Shown here in pieces: positions 1-9,343 of a stretch of DNA of 64,000 nucleotides (its first letter is position 1; every line of letters starts with the position of its first letter). This DNA is from Paenibacillus zeirhizosphaerae (lineage in GTDB: Bacteria > Bacillota > Bacilli > Paenibacillales > Paenibacillaceae). The translations under genes were made by a program, and so were the position numbers. Under the pieces are notes generated by a model. The model searched no databases. It saw nothing but the letters and a program-made list of their open reading frames with translations, and had not been told where the DNA came from. The stretch lies in NCBI RefSeq assembly GCF_030705605.1, contig NZ_JAPCKK010000016.1:914072-978071 (forward strand), read 5' to 3'.

Positions 1-413
1 AGTGTCTGATACGCCGTGTAGGTCATCGCGTCAACAGGATTGCTAAGAATGATGACAATGGCGTCCGGACAGTGATTCTTCACGTTCTCGCATACCGATT
101 TCACAATGCCTGCATTGGTATTGACAAGATCGTCGCGGCTCATGCCTGGTTTACGGGCAACACCGGCGGTGATGATGACAATATCCGAACCGGCCGTGTC
201 CGCATAATCGGAGGTTCCGACAATATTGCTGTCAAACCCTTGCACGGGGCTGGCTTCCAGCATGTCCAGAGCTTTGCCCTTCGTCGGGTTCTCCAGTTGC
301 GGGATATCTACCAGGACGACATCGCCCAGTTCTTTTTGCGCAAGCATCAATGCGGTCGTTGCACCGGTAAAACCGGCCCCGACAACAGTAATTTTGTTAC
401 GTTTGATGGCCAC
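1..413 (-). CDS. mdh: Malate dehydrogenase (N-terminal part, cut by window edge)
   Basis: NAD-dependent malate dehydrogenase of the TCA cycle, oxidising malate to oxaloacetate in the cytoplasm. The visible N-terminus starts [20 protein letters not shown], a Rossmann-fold GAGFTG dinucleotide-binding motif, followed by a DIPQ segment after beta-2 and SNPVDAMTY near the window edge, typical of the LDH-like Mdh of Bacillales. The start is GTG at 413, with GGAGGT a few bases upstream. The gene follows icd by about 10 bp, so it is the last gene of a citZ-icd-mdh operon. The C-terminal half lies outside the window. Confidence 0.95.
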   Translation of the reverse strand, partial: MAIKRNKITVVGAGFTGATTALMLAQKELGDVVLVDIPQLENPTKGKALDMLEASPVQGFDSNIVGTSDYADTAGSDIVIITAGVARKPGMSRDDLVNTNAGIVKSVCENVKNHCPDAIVIILSNPVDAMTYTAYQT

Positions 414-423
414 GGTACACCTC

Positions 424-1716
424 CTACATATTGCTGATGATTTGGTCGGCAAACTCAGAGCATTTTACCTGCGTGGCCCCTTCCATCAGACGGGCAAAGT
501 CATACGTAACCGTTTTATTATTAATCGAAGTTTCCATGCCTTTGTAAATGAGGTCAGCAGCTTCCTGCCAGCCGAGATGCTCAAGCATCATAACGCCTGA
601 GAGAATTACGGAGCCTGGATTCACAACATCCTGGTCCGCATACTTCGGAGCTGTTCCATGCGTTGCTTCAAAAATAGCATGACCTGTCACATAGTTGATG
701 TTGGCGCCTGGAGCGATACCGATCCCGCCTACCTGCGCAGCCAGCGCATCAGACAGATAATCACCGTTCAGGTTCAGCGTAGCGATGACATCAAATTCAG
801 CCGGACGTGTTAATACCTGCTGCAGGGCGATGTCGGCAATAGCATCCTTGATGATGATTTTACCTGCATCTTCAGCCGCCTTCTGAGCTGCGTTAGCCGC
901 ATCGGTGCCGTCTTTTTCCTTGATGATGTCGTACTGGGCCCAAGTGAATACTTTATCGCCAAATTCCTGCTCAGCCACTTCATAACCCCAGTTTTTGAAT
1001 GCACCTTCGGTAAATTTCATGATATTACCTTTATGGACAAGCGTTACACTCTTGCGGTTATGCTTGATGGCATACTCCACAGCCGCACGTACCAGACGCT
1101 TGGAGCCTTCGGAGGAAACCGGCTTGATCCCGATGCCTGATGTTTCCGGGAAGCGGATTTTATTGGCTCCCATTTGCTCCTGCAGGAATTGAATGACCTT
1201 CTTCACTTCCTCAGAGCCTTCCTGATATTCGATGCCGGCATAGATATCCTCCGTATTTTCACGGAAAATAACCATATCCACCAAGTCAGGACGTTTAACT
1301 GGAGAAGGAACACCGTCGAAATAGCGCACCGGACGAAGGCAGACATACAAATCCAGCTCCTGACGCAAAGCAACGTTCAGAGAACGGATACCGCCGCCGA
1401 TCGGAGTAGTAAGAGGGCCTTTGATCGCTACGATGTATTCGCGGATCGCTTCGAGCGTATCGTTCGGAAGCCATTCCTCGTATGTATTGAAAGCCTTCTC
1501 TCCCGCAAACACCTCATACCACGCGATTTTCTTCGAACCGCCGTATGCTTTCTCTACAGCAGCGTCAAGTACCCGCTTGGAAGCTTTCCAGATATCGCGG
1601 CCTGTACCGTCACCTTCAATGAATGGGATGACCGGATTATTAGGCACCTGCAGTTTTCCGTTATCGATTGTGATTTTTTCGCCTTCTGTAGGGAGATCAA
1701 ACTTTTCCAATTTCAT
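424..1716 (-). CDS. icd: NADP-dependent isocitrate dehydrogenase
   Basis: Oxidative decarboxylation of isocitrate to 2-oxoglutarate with NADP. The 430-residue protein has the usual length of the Bacillus/E. coli type. Visible signatures are the N-terminal [19 protein letters not shown] segment, the arginine-rich substrate region ([20 protein letters not shown]), [12 protein letters not shown], and [20 protein letters not shown] near the active-site aspartates. It lies between citZ and mdh, as in Bacillus subtilis. The 142 bp gap from citZ contains no gene I can recognise. The ATG start has an AGGAGG-like site just upstream. Confidence 0.97.
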   Translation of the reverse strand: MKLEKFDLPTEGEKITIDNGKLQVPNNPVIPFIEGDGTGRDIWKASKRVLDAAVEKAYGGSKKIAWYEVFAGEKAFNTYEEWLPNDTLEAIREYIVAIKGPLTTPIGGGIRSLNVALRQELDLYVCLRPVRYFDGVPSPVKRPDLVDMVIFRENTEDIYAGIEYQEGSEEVKKVIQFLQEQMGANKIRFPETSGIGIKPVSSEGSKRLVRAAVEYAIKHNRKSVTLVHKGNIMKFTEGAFKNWGYEVAEQEFGDKVFTWAQYDIIKEKDGTDAANAAQKAAEDAGKIIIKDAIADIALQQVLTRPAEFDVIATLNLNGDYLSDALAAQVGGIGIAPGANINYVTGHAIFEATHGTAPKYADQDVVNPGSVILSGVMMLEHLGWQEAADLIYKGMETSINNKTVTYDFARLMEGATQVKCSEFADQIISNM

Positions 1717-1858
1717 GAGTTCCAGTTCCTCCTTGTATGGTTAATGGTTCGTCCCTGCCTGGCCAATGGAACTGCCGGCATGGAGGGGAGAAAGGGTGAT
1801 TTCTATCATTGCCACTTGCTCCCCCTGCTTTTCTATTGTACATGATTTTCCTAGGATG

Positions 1859-2971
1859 TCACCGCAGTTCAGGGGAAACGTATTTCTGATTCGTCGGCCC
1901 AGTGTATTCCGCACGAGGCCGGATGATCCGGTTATCTTCATATTGCTCCAGAATATGCGCGGTCCATCCCGATACGCGGCTAACGGCAAAGATCGGCGTG
2001 AACAGCTCACGTTTGATACCGAGCTGAGTGTAGACGGATGCGGAATAGAAGTCCACATTCGGCTTCAGACCTTTCTGGGAAGTGACAAGCTCCTCAATAC
2101 GAACAGACATGTCATACAGCTTCGTATCCCCATTCCGTTCGCCGAGCTCGCGTGACATCTTTTGCAGATGCTTTGCACGCGGATCGCCATTTTTATACAC
2201 CCGATGCCCGAAGCCCATAATTTTATCGCGGTTGGCAAGCTTCTGCTGGATGAATGGCTCCACGTTATCAAGTGAACCAATCTCGTCCAGCATTTTGGCG
2301 ACCGCTTCGTTGGCTCCTCCGTGCAGTGGCCCCTTGAGCGCTCCTACAGCGGATGTGATGCCGGAGTAAATATCCGATAAGGTAGCCACGGTAACACGGG
2401 CAGCAAACGTTGAAGCGTTCAGCTCATGGTCCGCATGAAGCACCAGCGCCTGGTCCATAGCTTTGACAGCCGTTTCAGACGGCGCCTTCCCGTCCATCAT
2501 ATAAAGGAAGTTTTCTGCGATGGAAGCGCCTTCTTTTGGCTGCACCGGTTCTAATCCGTCACGTAGACGGGAAATCGCCGCTACAATGGTAGGTAGCTGG
2601 GCCTGCAGCTTCATTGTTTTGATTTCATTGGCTTCACGAGACATATCGTCCGCTTGGTTGTCAAAAAGGGCCAGAGCCGACACTGCGGAACGGAGCGCTG
2701 CCATGGTGTTCATGTCTTTAGGATACAGCTTCATTTGCGAGATGAGCTCATCGGGAATCGGGGCATATCTGCTCAGTTGCGCCTGCAGTTCGCTTAACTG
2801 GGACGAACTCGGCAGCTTACCAAACCACAGCAAGTAAGCAACTTCTTCAAAAGAAGCGTTAACGGCCAAATCATCAATATTATAGCCACGGTAAGTGAGG
2901 ACGCCGTCTACAATCGAGCTAATGGAAGAAGTCGTGGCAACGATTCCCTCCAGACCTTTAGTCGCTGTCAT
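1859..2971 (-). CDS. citZ: Citrate synthase
   Basis: Condenses acetyl-CoA and oxaloacetate to citrate and opens the TCA cycle. The 370-residue protein is of the short dimeric Gram-positive type. It begins TATKGLEGIVATTSSIS and carries the family signatures YRGYNIDDLA, HADHELNASTFAAR (catalytic His region), GPLHGGANEAV and GFGHRVYKNGDPRA. It is the first gene of the citZ-icd-mdh unit and is read from a predicted promoter about 130 bp upstream. An AGGAGA-type ribosome site precedes the ATG. Confidence 0.97.
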   Translation of the reverse strand: MTATKGLEGIVATTSSISSIVDGVLTYRGYNIDDLAVNASFEEVAYLLWFGKLPSSSQLSELQAQLSRYAPIPDELISQMKLYPKDMNTMAALRSAVSALALFDNQADDMSREANEIKTMKLQAQLPTIVAAISRLRDGLEPVQPKEGASIAENFLYMMDGKAPSETAVKAMDQALVLHADHELNASTFAARVTVATLSDIYSGITSAVGALKGPLHGGANEAVAKMLDEIGSLDNVEPFIQQKLANRDKIMGFGHRVYKNGDPRAKHLQKMSRELGERNGDTKLYDMSVRIEELVTSQKGLKPNVDFYSASVYTQLGIKRELFTPIFAVSRVSGWTAHILEQYEDNRIIRPRAEYTGPTNQKYVSPELR

Positions 2972-3099
2972 ATTACATCTCTCCTTTGTCTAAAAGCTTT
3001 GTAAAGGACTTGCAAAATGAAAACAGTTTCAAAACTAAAGATGAAATGGGGAAGCCTTAAAATGTTAACGTCTTATGTCAATAATTTTTATCTCCTATC

Positions 3100-3128
3100 A
3101 CTATACTGGATTTTGTCGGTTATGTGAA
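3100..3128 (-). promoter_or_regulatory. Predicted sigma-A promoter of citZ
   Basis: On the minus strand TTCACA (3128-3123), a 17 bp spacer and TATAGT (3105-3100) form a good vegetative promoter. The inferred start is near 3093, leaving a leader of about 120 nt before citZ. An AT-rich segment with repeated ATAA/TTAT elements lies just downstream (about 3074-3092). It resembles half-sites of the LysR-type regulator CcpC, which controls citZ in Bacillus, but this match is weak. Confidence 0.5.
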
Positions 3129-3224
3129 CATCGATAAGCTAATCTGCTGCATTCAAATATTTTATCACTCCTATAAACATTTTTTGAAACCCCTTTCATT
3201 TCATAGTTTTTCTAAGTTTGTACC

Positions 3225-3252
3225 ATATTCTCCTCATGGCTTGCATACAAAT
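3225..3252 (+). promoter_or_regulatory. Predicted sigma-E promoter of ytvI
   Basis: ATATT (3225-3229), 14 bp, then CATACAAAT (3244-3252) closely follows the mother-cell sigma-E pattern ATATT-N14-CATACA. It lies about 100 bp before a gene whose family is sporulation-associated. The 377 bp citZ-ytvI intergenic space (2972-3348) otherwise holds only the divergent citZ promoter and AT-rich sequence. Confidence 0.5.
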
Positions 3253-3348
3253 ATACTTCCATGATTCGGTATTTCCCAGACGACATAAGAAAGATTGAAG
3301 CAACCTGGCGGGGGGTAATGAATTACAAACAAAAAGGAGAAGTAGAAG

Positions 3349-4467
3349 GTGAACCGACTTATACTAAAACGTATTTCACGCGCTCTATGGGTCGCCATTG
3401 TTATCGTTTTGTTCATTCTGGTCGTATACTGGCTCTTCCCGCTCATGTATCCGTTCCTGCTGGCGTGGCTGGTGGCTTACGTGATGAATCCGCTCGTGCT
3501 GTTTCTTCAAAAAAAGGCCAAGCTCCCCCACTGGCTGGCAGTTACCCTGTCGCTGTTCGTCTACCTCGGGGCCATCCTGCTGGTGCTGTCCGCTGCGGTC
3601 ACACGCTTAGTGAAGGAACTTATTAAGCTGACGAAAACCTTTGATATTCACATTGAAAATTTCAAAAATCTGTTTGTAGCCTGGACACAGAGCGATGTCA
3701 TTCAAAATATTGTCCTGGAAATTAATAAGTTCATCCGCGAAAATCCTGATTATCAACAGACCATCAATAACAATATTGATAAAACGACACAAAGCGTCAG
3801 CAGCGCCGTTACCGATCTGGTTAATCGCTTTTTCAACGGGATTCTGAATTTTCTGACCGCTCTGCCGAATATGGGGGCCGTCCTGATGGTCATTGTGCTG
3901 GCTGCTTTTTTCATCAGCAAAAACTGGGAACGGCATGGAAGAACCTTCTCCGGCCTTGTCCCGGTCAATCTGCGTAAACCCATGGCCGACATTTGGAGAG
4001 ACCTGCGCAAAGCTCTATTCGGCTATTTGCAGGCACAATTTATCATGATTTCCATAACCACGGTCATTGTCATCATTGGGCTCATCATTTTGCGGGTGGA
4101 TTCCGCCTTTACGATCGGACTGGTGATCGGGCTTGTCGACTTGCTGCCTTACCTTGGCGTAGGCATCATCATGATTCCATGGGCCCTTTATGCGTTTATG
4201 TCGGATGATTTAACGCTTGGGATCGGACTCTCCATTCTTTACACTATCATCCTCATTGCACGCCAAATCACCGAGCCTAAGGTACTGGCCAGCAGTGTCG
4301 GACTTGATCCGCTTGCCACCCTGATCGGCATGTTCGTTGGGCTTAAGCTGTTTGGCGTACTGGGACTTATTATTGGCCCCGTCTCCCTCGTCGTGCTGGA
4401 TGCGTTCAATCGTGCCAACGTGCTGCGTGATCTGCGCAATTACATTCTCGCCGGCAGAATAAGGTAG
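3349..4467 (+). CDS. ytvI: Sporulation integral membrane protein YtvI (AI-2E transporter family)
   Basis: Polytopic membrane protein of the PerM/AI-2E transporter family, 372 residues. Hydrophobic helices lie near residues 10-70 (two or three close together), around 165-185, and as a cluster from 225 to the C-terminus. A soluble, amphipathic segment (about 75-160) lies between them. The motif DLLPYLGVGIIMIPWALY and the final GLIIGPVSLVVLDA are typical of the family. Its place beside citZ and fxsA matches B. subtilis ytvI. The start is GTG, 9 bp after AAAGGAG. A sigma-E-like promoter upstream supports mother-cell expression. The transported substrate is unknown. A second paralog is at 41496. 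Confidence 0.88.
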   Translation: MNRLILKRISRALWVAIVIVLFILVVYWLFPLMYPFLLAWLVAYVMNPLVLFLQKKAKLPHWLAVTLSLFVYLGAILLVLSAAVTRLVKELIKLTKTFDIHIENFKNLFVAWTQSDVIQNIVLEINKFIRENPDYQQTINNNIDKTTQSVSSAVTDLVNRFFNGILNFLTALPNMGAVLMVIVLAAFFISKNWERHGRTFSGLVPVNLRKPMADIWRDLRKALFGYLQAQFIMISITTVIVIIGLIILRVDSAFTIGLVIGLVDLLPYLGVGIIMIPWALYAFMSDDLTLGIGLSILYTIILIARQITEPKVLASSVGLDPLATLIGMFVGLKLFGVLGLIIGPVSLVVLDAFNRANVLRDLRNYILAGRIR

Positions 4468-4494
4468 CATCCTCCACCACCGATGAAGCAACAA

Positions 4495-4544
4495 AAAACG
4501 GCGGCATTACGTCAAAACCGCCTGAACGTAATGCTGCCGTTTTT
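4495..4544. terminator. Bidirectional terminator between ytvI and fxsA
   Basis: A long stem pairs ACGGCGGCATTACG with CGTAATGCTGCCGT and has A/T runs on both sides, so it can end transcription from either strand. It overlaps the last codons and stop of fxsA. Confidence 0.8.
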
Positions 4545-4904
4545 CATCTTTTTCTCCACCCATTTGAACAACAGCTTCCTGTAAATAGGCCGTGTGAGCG
4601 GGAAGATCAAACTAAAGCCGATGATATCGGTGATAAAACCCGGAAGAACCAGCATACTGCCTCCGAGGAAAACACATAGTCCATCCAGCATTTTACTGCC
4701 TGGCATTTGCCCTTTGTTCATTTGGAGCTTGGCATCAGCAACGACCTTGCGTCCTTCAAACTGCAGCATGGCAAGTCCGATGATGGAGGTAAAAATAATC
4801 AATAATATCGTCTTTCCTGCACCAATTCGTTCACTTACCCACAGAAAACCATACAGCTCTACAACGGGAATTAATAATAATAAAAACCAGTAAGGCCTGC
4901 GCAT
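4512..4904 (-). CDS. fxsA: FxsA family membrane protein
   Basis: Small membrane protein of 130 residues. It has two N-terminal hydrophobic helices (residues 5-22 and 30-46, with VELYGFLWVSERIG between them), a short cytoplasmic segment with the FEGRKVVADAK motif, and a hydrophobic GGSMLVLPGFITDIIGF segment near residues 80-105. The E. coli homolog suppresses phage T7 exclusion when overexpressed; the cellular role in Bacillales is unknown. It starts 3 bp after the upstream thioesterase gene, so the two are probably co-transcribed. Synteny with pyk/ytvI is as in Bacillus. Confidence 0.88.
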   Translation of the reverse strand: MRRPYWFLLLLIPVVELYGFLWVSERIGAGKTILLIIFTSIIGLAMLQFEGRKVVADAKLQMNKGQMPGSKMLDGLCVFLGGSMLVLPGFITDIIGFSLIFPLTRPIYRKLLFKWVEKKMKNGSITFRRF

Positions 4905-4907
4905 GCT

Positions 4908-5390
4908 TTACTCCTTTCTGTCCGCAACCAGACTCTGCAGCGATTGATACACTTCAGGAAGGGCTTTATCAAGTCTGGCCGGCTTCCAATCGCGGTTCAG
5001 CCACACATGATGCGTTGCACCGGTGACGAGTAGATCACCTTGAATCCGTGACATCTCCTGTTGATCGACAGCCACACATCTGATCTCATAAGCAAAACTC
5101 AGGCGCATTCTTGATAATTCAGTAAGTTGTGTATATACGGTCACCAAGTCATCATACTTGGCGGGTTTATGATACTTCAGGCTTACATCAATGACCGGCA
5201 GCAGCAGTCCCTGCTCCTCCATGCTCCGGTAAGTAAAGCCGGACTCGCGAATCATTTCGGTACGCCCAATCTCGAACCAATTCAAGTAATTGGCATGGTA
5301 AACAACACCCATCTGATCGCATTCCGGATAACGCACGCGGAACTGAATGGCAGACCAACCATGCCCTTCTTCCTGCTTCTCTCTGATCAT
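4908..5390 (-). CDS. Acyl-CoA thioesterase, YbgC/FadM type (hot-dog fold)
   Basis: Predicted cytoplasmic thioester hydrolase of the 4-hydroxybenzoyl-CoA thioesterase family, 160 residues. The N-terminal motif RVRYPECDQMGVVYHANYL contains the family aspartate and the HANYL segment of the active site. It is followed by the long hot-dog helix (NWFEIGRTEMIRESGF) and beta strands. A C-terminal tail of about 25 residues extends beyond the core. The acyl substrate cannot be told from sequence. The ATG follows GGAGAG, and the gene is probably operonic with fxsA. Confidence 0.85.
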   Translation of the reverse strand: MIREKQEEGHGWSAIQFRVRYPECDQMGVVYHANYLNWFEIGRTEMIRESGFTYRSMEEQGLLLPVIDVSLKYHKPAKYDDLVTVYTQLTELSRMRLSFAYEIRCVAVDQQEMSRIQGDLLVTGATHHVWLNRDWKPARLDKALPEVYQSLQSLVADRKE

Positions 5391-5473
5391 GTAGTGCTTC
5401 TCTCCTGTCTTCTGAGCTCAGTCTTAAAATAAAATGACCTTACTCCATTAAACCACATTTCAGGTTCAGGAAC

Positions 5474-5503
5474 AAAAAAAGGCCTGCCTCGAAAGGCGGC
5501 CTT
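5474..5503 (-). terminator. Terminator of the pst operon
   Basis: Minus-strand stem AGGCCGCC / GGCAGGCCT with a TTTCGA loop, followed by seven T residues. It lies just beyond the pstB stop. Confidence 0.85.
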
Positions 5504-5508
5504 ATCAT

Positions 5509-6276
5509 TTAGCCGAAACGGCCCATAATATATTCCTGGGTTAGCTCATTGGTCGGGTTAGTGAAAATATCTTTCGTATTACCATGCTCAATCAGATTAC
5601 CTACATAAAAATAAGCAGTGTAATCAGAAATACGAGCCGCCTGCTGCATGTTATGGGTAACGATGACAATACGCAGTTCTTTCTTAAGCTCGGTAATCAG
5701 CTCTTCAATCTTGCCCGTGGACACCGGGTCGAGCGCAGAGGCCGGTTCATCAAGCAGCAGAATACTCGGATTGACCGATAGCGCACGGGCTATGCACAGA
5801 CGCTGCTGCTGCCCACCCGACAGAGCAAGCGCCGAACCATGCAGACGGTCCTTGACCTCATCCCACAAGGCTGCTTTGCGCAAGCTGGTTTCCACAATTT
5901 CATCAAGCTCCTTTTTCCTCTTGATGCCGCGGTATCTAGGTCCGAATGCAATATTGTTATAGATTGATTTATAGAACGGATTCGGCTTCTGCCAGACCAT
6001 GCCGATCTGCTGACGGAGCTTGATCACGTCCGTATTCGGGTCGTTCAGGTCCTTGCCGTCCATCCAGATATGACCTGTCGCATGGGCTCCTGCAATTTCA
6101 TCATTCATCCGGTTCAGCGAACGTAAAAAGGTCGATTTCCCGCATCCTGACGGACCAATCAGGGCCGTTACCGTTTCGGCTGGGAATTCCATGCTGATTT
6201 TTTTGACAGCTTCAAAGGCTCCATAATATATGCTTAAATCCTCGGTACTGAAAGGCTGGGCCATGTGTTGGTTCAT
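5509..6276 (-). CDS. pstB: Phosphate ABC transporter ATP-binding protein PstB
   Basis: ATPase of the high-affinity phosphate importer, 255 residues, acting on the cytoplasmic face with PstC and PstA. Walker A is GPSGCGKST, the signature is [15 protein letters not shown], Walker B is [12 protein letters not shown], and the H-loop is VTHNMQQ. The start is ambiguous. The ATG at 6276 touches the AAGGAG site with no spacer, while the in-frame ATG four codons on (6264) has 12 bp of spacing and may be the true start. Bacillus subtilis has two adjacent pstB copies; here there is one. Confidence 0.95.
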   Translation of the reverse strand: MNQHMAQPFSTEDLSIYYGAFEAVKKISMEFPAETVTALIGPSGCGKSTFLRSLNRMNDEIAGAHATGHIWMDGKDLNDPNTDVIKLRQQIGMVWQKPNPFYKSIYNNIAFGPRYRGIKRKKELDEIVETSLRKAALWDEVKDRLHGSALALSGGQQQRLCIARALSVNPSILLLDEPASALDPVSTGKIEELITELKKELRIVIVTHNMQQAARISDYTAYFYVGNLIEHGNTKDIFTNPTNELTQEYIMGRFG

Positions 6277-6282
6277 CTCCTT

Positions 6283-7182
6283 TTAATCCATACGCTTCGC
6301 AGCAGTCATCTTTTTGTATACCACTTTGCCAAGCCAACGGGCCGACAAATTGAATGCCAGCACAAGTAGAACCAGTACTGCTGACGCTCCGGCGGCAATT
6401 TCTGCGGAGTCAGGCGCAATACCTTCACTGTTCACCTTCCAGATATGCACGGCCAGCGTTTCAGCAGGCCGCATCGGATTGATCGGCGATCTCGGGCTGA
6501 GCGGATTCCAGTCCGTGAAATCAAGCGGAGGCGTAGTCATGCCTGCCGTGAACAGCAGGGCCGCAGCTTCGCCAAAAATACGACCGGCCGCCAGAATCGT
6601 ACCGGTAATCAAGCTTGGCAGCGCAACCGGCAGCATAATGGAAGTGATGATTTTCCATTTGGACAAGCCCAAAGCCAGCCCTGCCTCTTTTTGCTCTCTT
6701 GGCACTGACCGGAATGCCTGCTCCGTCGTACGCACCATAAGCGGCAGATTAAATACCGCCAAAGCGAGCGCACCCGACAATAAGGAGAAGCCGAAATTAA
6801 ACGTGTTGACTATCAGCAGCAATCCAAAAAGACCGATGATGATCGACGGGAACGAAGACAGAACCTCTACGGTCAACCGGATGAAATCCGTAAGACGTCC
6901 CGGCTTGGCGTATTGCGCCATATAAATGCCCGCTCCCCATCCGAGGGGAATTGTAATGATCAGCGTCAACACCAGCAGAAATACGGAGTTGAACAACTGT
7001 GGACCGATACCGCCACCTACACGCAGCGTTTGCGGAGCACTTGTTAAAAAATCCCAAGAAATATGGCTGATGCCGCGGAACAATATAAAACCAATAAGAC
7101 CAATTAAGACGGCGACAATCAACAGAGCAAAAAAACAAATGATAAGCGTAGCGGCTTTATCGATCGATTTAGCTTTCATCAT
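6283..7182 (-). CDS. pstA: Phosphate ABC transporter permease PstA
   Basis: Inner-membrane permease of the Pst importer, 299 residues, with six predicted transmembrane helices starting at about residues 10-35. The cytoplasmic EAA-type loop contains EAGLALGLSKWKIITSIMLP, followed by GRIFGEAAALLFTAG. The insert TPPLDFTDWNPLSPRSPINPM before the penultimate helix is typical of PstA. The ATG immediately follows the pstC stop codon, so the genes are translationally coupled. Confidence 0.94.
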   Translation of the reverse strand: MMKAKSIDKAATLIICFFALLIVAVLIGLIGFILFRGISHISWDFLTSAPQTLRVGGGIGPQLFNSVFLLVLTLIITIPLGWGAGIYMAQYAKPGRLTDFIRLTVEVLSSFPSIIIGLFGLLLIVNTFNFGFSLLSGALALAVFNLPLMVRTTEQAFRSVPREQKEAGLALGLSKWKIITSIMLPVALPSLITGTILAAGRIFGEAAALLFTAGMTTPPLDFTDWNPLSPRSPINPMRPAETLAVHIWKVNSEGIAPDSAEIAAGASAVLVLLVLAFNLSARWLGKVVYKKMTAAKRMD

Positions 7183-8118
7183 TTAAATCCGGTTTCTCCT
7201 TTCAAGCAGCCTAACCAGCAGCACGAATACGAATGTCATCAGCAGGAGAACGAGTGCCATGCTCCATAAAGCATCGTTTTGCAGCGAGCCCATCGCTGTA
7301 TTGCCCATGCTGAGCGTAATCACACTGGTCAGCGTTGAGGCTGATTCCAGCAGGGACTGTGGAATGTGCGGAGCGTTACCGATAACCATTTGCACGGCAA
7401 GAGCTTCACCGAATGCTCTGGCCATGCCGAGGATGATACCTGTCATCAAGGCCGGTAGCGTAGTCGGAATAACCACCCGTGCAATCGTCTGCCAGCGGGT
7501 TGCACCAAGAGCAAAAGAAGACTCTCGAAGGCCCTTCGGCAGGGACGCCAGAGCATCCGCCATAATACTTGTAATCGTAGGAAGAATCATAAGCGACAAA
7601 ACCAGACAGCCTGCGAGAATGCCGTTGCCTTGCCCGCCAAACACATTGCGCAGCAAAGGCACAAGCACAGTCAGCCCTACAAAACCGTAAACAACGGAAG
7701 GAATACCGGACAACAATTCAATCGCCGGCTGCAGAATCCGTTTACCGAACTTCGGCACGATCTCTGTCATGAATAAAGCCGCACACAGACCAAGTGGGCT
7801 GGCAATAAGGGCTGCAAGAATGGTAACCGCAAACGATCCCGTAATAAAGGGGAGCGCGCCGAATGAGGCCGGTCGACCGTCCGGACTCCATTTCGTACCA
7901 AAGAAGAACTCGCGCAGACTCACTCCATCAAACGCAAATGTAGCCACTCCCTTGGAAGCTACAAAATAGACGATAGAAATAATAACTGCAATCAAAAAAA
8001 CGACACAAACCGACGTAAATATACGGCCGGTCCATTCTTCCCAGTAATGCTTTTCTCTCATCATGCCACGGGATTTTTTACTTTGCTCCATGTAAGTCTT
8101 CCCTTCAATAGGTTCCAT
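7183..8118 (-). CDS. pstC: Phosphate ABC transporter permease PstC
   Basis: Partner permease of PstA, 311 residues, with a cytoplasmic N-terminal tail of about 30 residues and six helices. Family signatures are ELLSGIPSVVYGFVGL, the EAA loop LRESSFALGATRWQTIARVV, and GMARAFGEALAVQMVIGN. The ATG at 8118 has AAGGAG with a 6 bp spacer and is preferred over the internal ATG nine codons later. It lies between pstS and pstA in the operon. Confidence 0.94.
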   Translation of the reverse strand: MEPIEGKTYMEQSKKSRGMMREKHYWEEWTGRIFTSVCVVFLIAVIISIVYFVASKGVATFAFDGVSLREFFFGTKWSPDGRPASFGALPFITGSFAVTILAALIASPLGLCAALFMTEIVPKFGKRILQPAIELLSGIPSVVYGFVGLTVLVPLLRNVFGGQGNGILAGCLVLSLMILPTITSIMADALASLPKGLRESSFALGATRWQTIARVVIPTTLPALMTGIILGMARAFGEALAVQMVIGNAPHIPQSLLESASTLTSVITLSMGNTAMGSLQNDALWSMALVLLLMTFVFVLLVRLLERRNRI

Positions 8119-8226
8119 CTTAAGCTCCTTTTAACCGAAGAATAGAGGCCGGACGCATGTCCGCCTCTCTTCTTCGTGTGATGACTGATTGTTCGCCGTA
8201 CATGTGTCCGGCTCATGAAGTGTTTA

Positions 8227-9162
8227 TTATTTTTTCGTTACGTTACCGTCAACATCACGTGTAACTTGCATGCCGCCTACCGGGATGTAACCAAGATCCA
8301 CAACGTCAGCTTGTTGAACCGTGTCGGACAGAATGTAGTCCAGGAAAGCTTTTACATGAGGCTGTGGATCACCTTTAGTGTACATATGCTCGTAAGCCCA
8401 CACCGGATAATCGCCTTTTTCAACGTTCTCGACATTAGCCTCAACACCGTCATATTTCAGAGAAGTAACGGTGTCATCCAGGTAAGACAGAGCCAGGTAA
8501 CCGATAGCGCCAGGTGTTTCAGCAATCAGCTTTTTAACTGTACCGGAAGAATCCTGCTGGATGGAACCTGGAAGGTCTTCAGTTTTGGTACCCAGAGCGT
8601 ATTTCTCGAAAGTAGCGCGTGTACCGGAGCTGCTAGGACGGTTAATGATCACGATCGCTTGATCCGCACCGCCAACTTCTTTCCAGTTTGTTACTTTGCC
8701 CGTGAAGATAGACACCAGTTGATCTTTTGTCAGATTATCCACACCCACTTGCGGGTTAGCAACAGCAGCCATGGCTACAACAGCAACCTGATGGTCAACC
8801 AACTCTTCTGCACCTGTTTCCAGCTTCTCTTGAGCAAATACATCGGAGTTACCGATATCCGCTTGTCCGCCGGACACTTGTGTCAGGCCTGTGCCGCTTC
8901 CGCCGCCTTGAACCTGAACGGAAATTTCTTTATATTGATCTTCAGCCATAAACTTCTGTGCTGCTTGCTCTACCAACGGTTGCAGTGCTGTCGATCCAAC
9001 AGCCAGGACGTTACCACTCAGAGCCGGTGTTTCTGCAGCCTGACCCTCATTGGTTGTTCCTCCTGTCTCACCGCCCTGTGCAGCATTTTTGCCTGAACCA
9101 CATGCGGCAAGCAGGAACACCAGAGTAAGTGTCATCAGAACGAACGGCCATTTTTTTAACAT
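8227..9162 (-). CDS. pstS: Phosphate-binding lipoprotein PstS
   Basis: Extracytoplasmic phosphate receptor tethered by a lipid anchor. The ATG at 9162 has AGGGGAGG upstream and gives a 311-residue precursor. Its signal peptide LKKWPFVLMTLTLVFLLAAC ends in the lipobox, with Cys at about residue 21. Phosphate-binding motifs are GSTALQP near residue 57, GGGSGTGLTQVSGGQADIGN near 90-110 and RPSSSGTRATFEK near 172. An Ala/Gly/Thr/Glu-rich linker follows the Cys. As the first gene of pstSCAB it is probably induced by phosphate limitation through the upstream Pho-box-like repeats. Confidence 0.96.
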   Translation of the reverse strand: MLKKWPFVLMTLTLVFLLAACGSGKNAAQGGETGGTTNEGQAAETPALSGNVLAVGSTALQPLVEQAAQKFMAEDQYKEISVQVQGGGSGTGLTQVSGGQADIGNSDVFAQEKLETGAEELVDHQVAVVAMAAVANPQVGVDNLTKDQLVSIFTGKVTNWKEVGGADQAIVIINRPSSSGTRATFEKYALGTKTEDLPGSIQQDSSGTVKKLIAETPGAIGYLALSYLDDTVTSLKYDGVEANVENVEKGDYPVWAYEHMYTKGDPQPHVKAFLDYILSDTVQQADVVDLGYIPVGGMQVTRDVDGNVTKK

Positions 9163-9225
9163 GATAAATTGTCCTCCCCTTATTAGTGACGGTTTGTTTT
9201 TATTTTGTCCATCAGCTACTTTTTT

Positions 9226-9268
9226 ATTGTAGGTTTTGAATGTTAGGTCAAAATCATACTTTTGTAAA
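9226..9268 (-). promoter_or_regulatory. Predicted PhoP-dependent promoter of pstS
   Basis: On the minus strand TTTACA (9268-9263) and CTAACA (9246-9241) are spaced exactly 22 bp, two helical turns. They precede a TACAAT -10 element (9231-9226), and a third partial repeat CCTACA overlaps that -10. There is no good -35. Bacillus PhoP promoters have this layout, with TT(A/C/T)ACA repeats of 11 bp period upstream of a -10. The site lies 64 bp before the pstS start codon. Confidence 0.45.
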
Positions 9269-9343
9269 AACAATATAAAAAAACAATAGATTTTATCGAA
9301 TTTTGTATATAATAAATCTATACTGGTTTAGGCGGGGATAACT

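Noticed and set aside
1174..1845. 223-codon open frame on the plus strand opposite icd
   Set aside because: It is antisense to a well-conserved gene, has no ribosome site or family similarity, and reflects codon use of icd.
8215..9096. 293-codon open frame opposite pstS
   Set aside because: It overlaps almost all of pstS on the other strand and has no recognisable domain.
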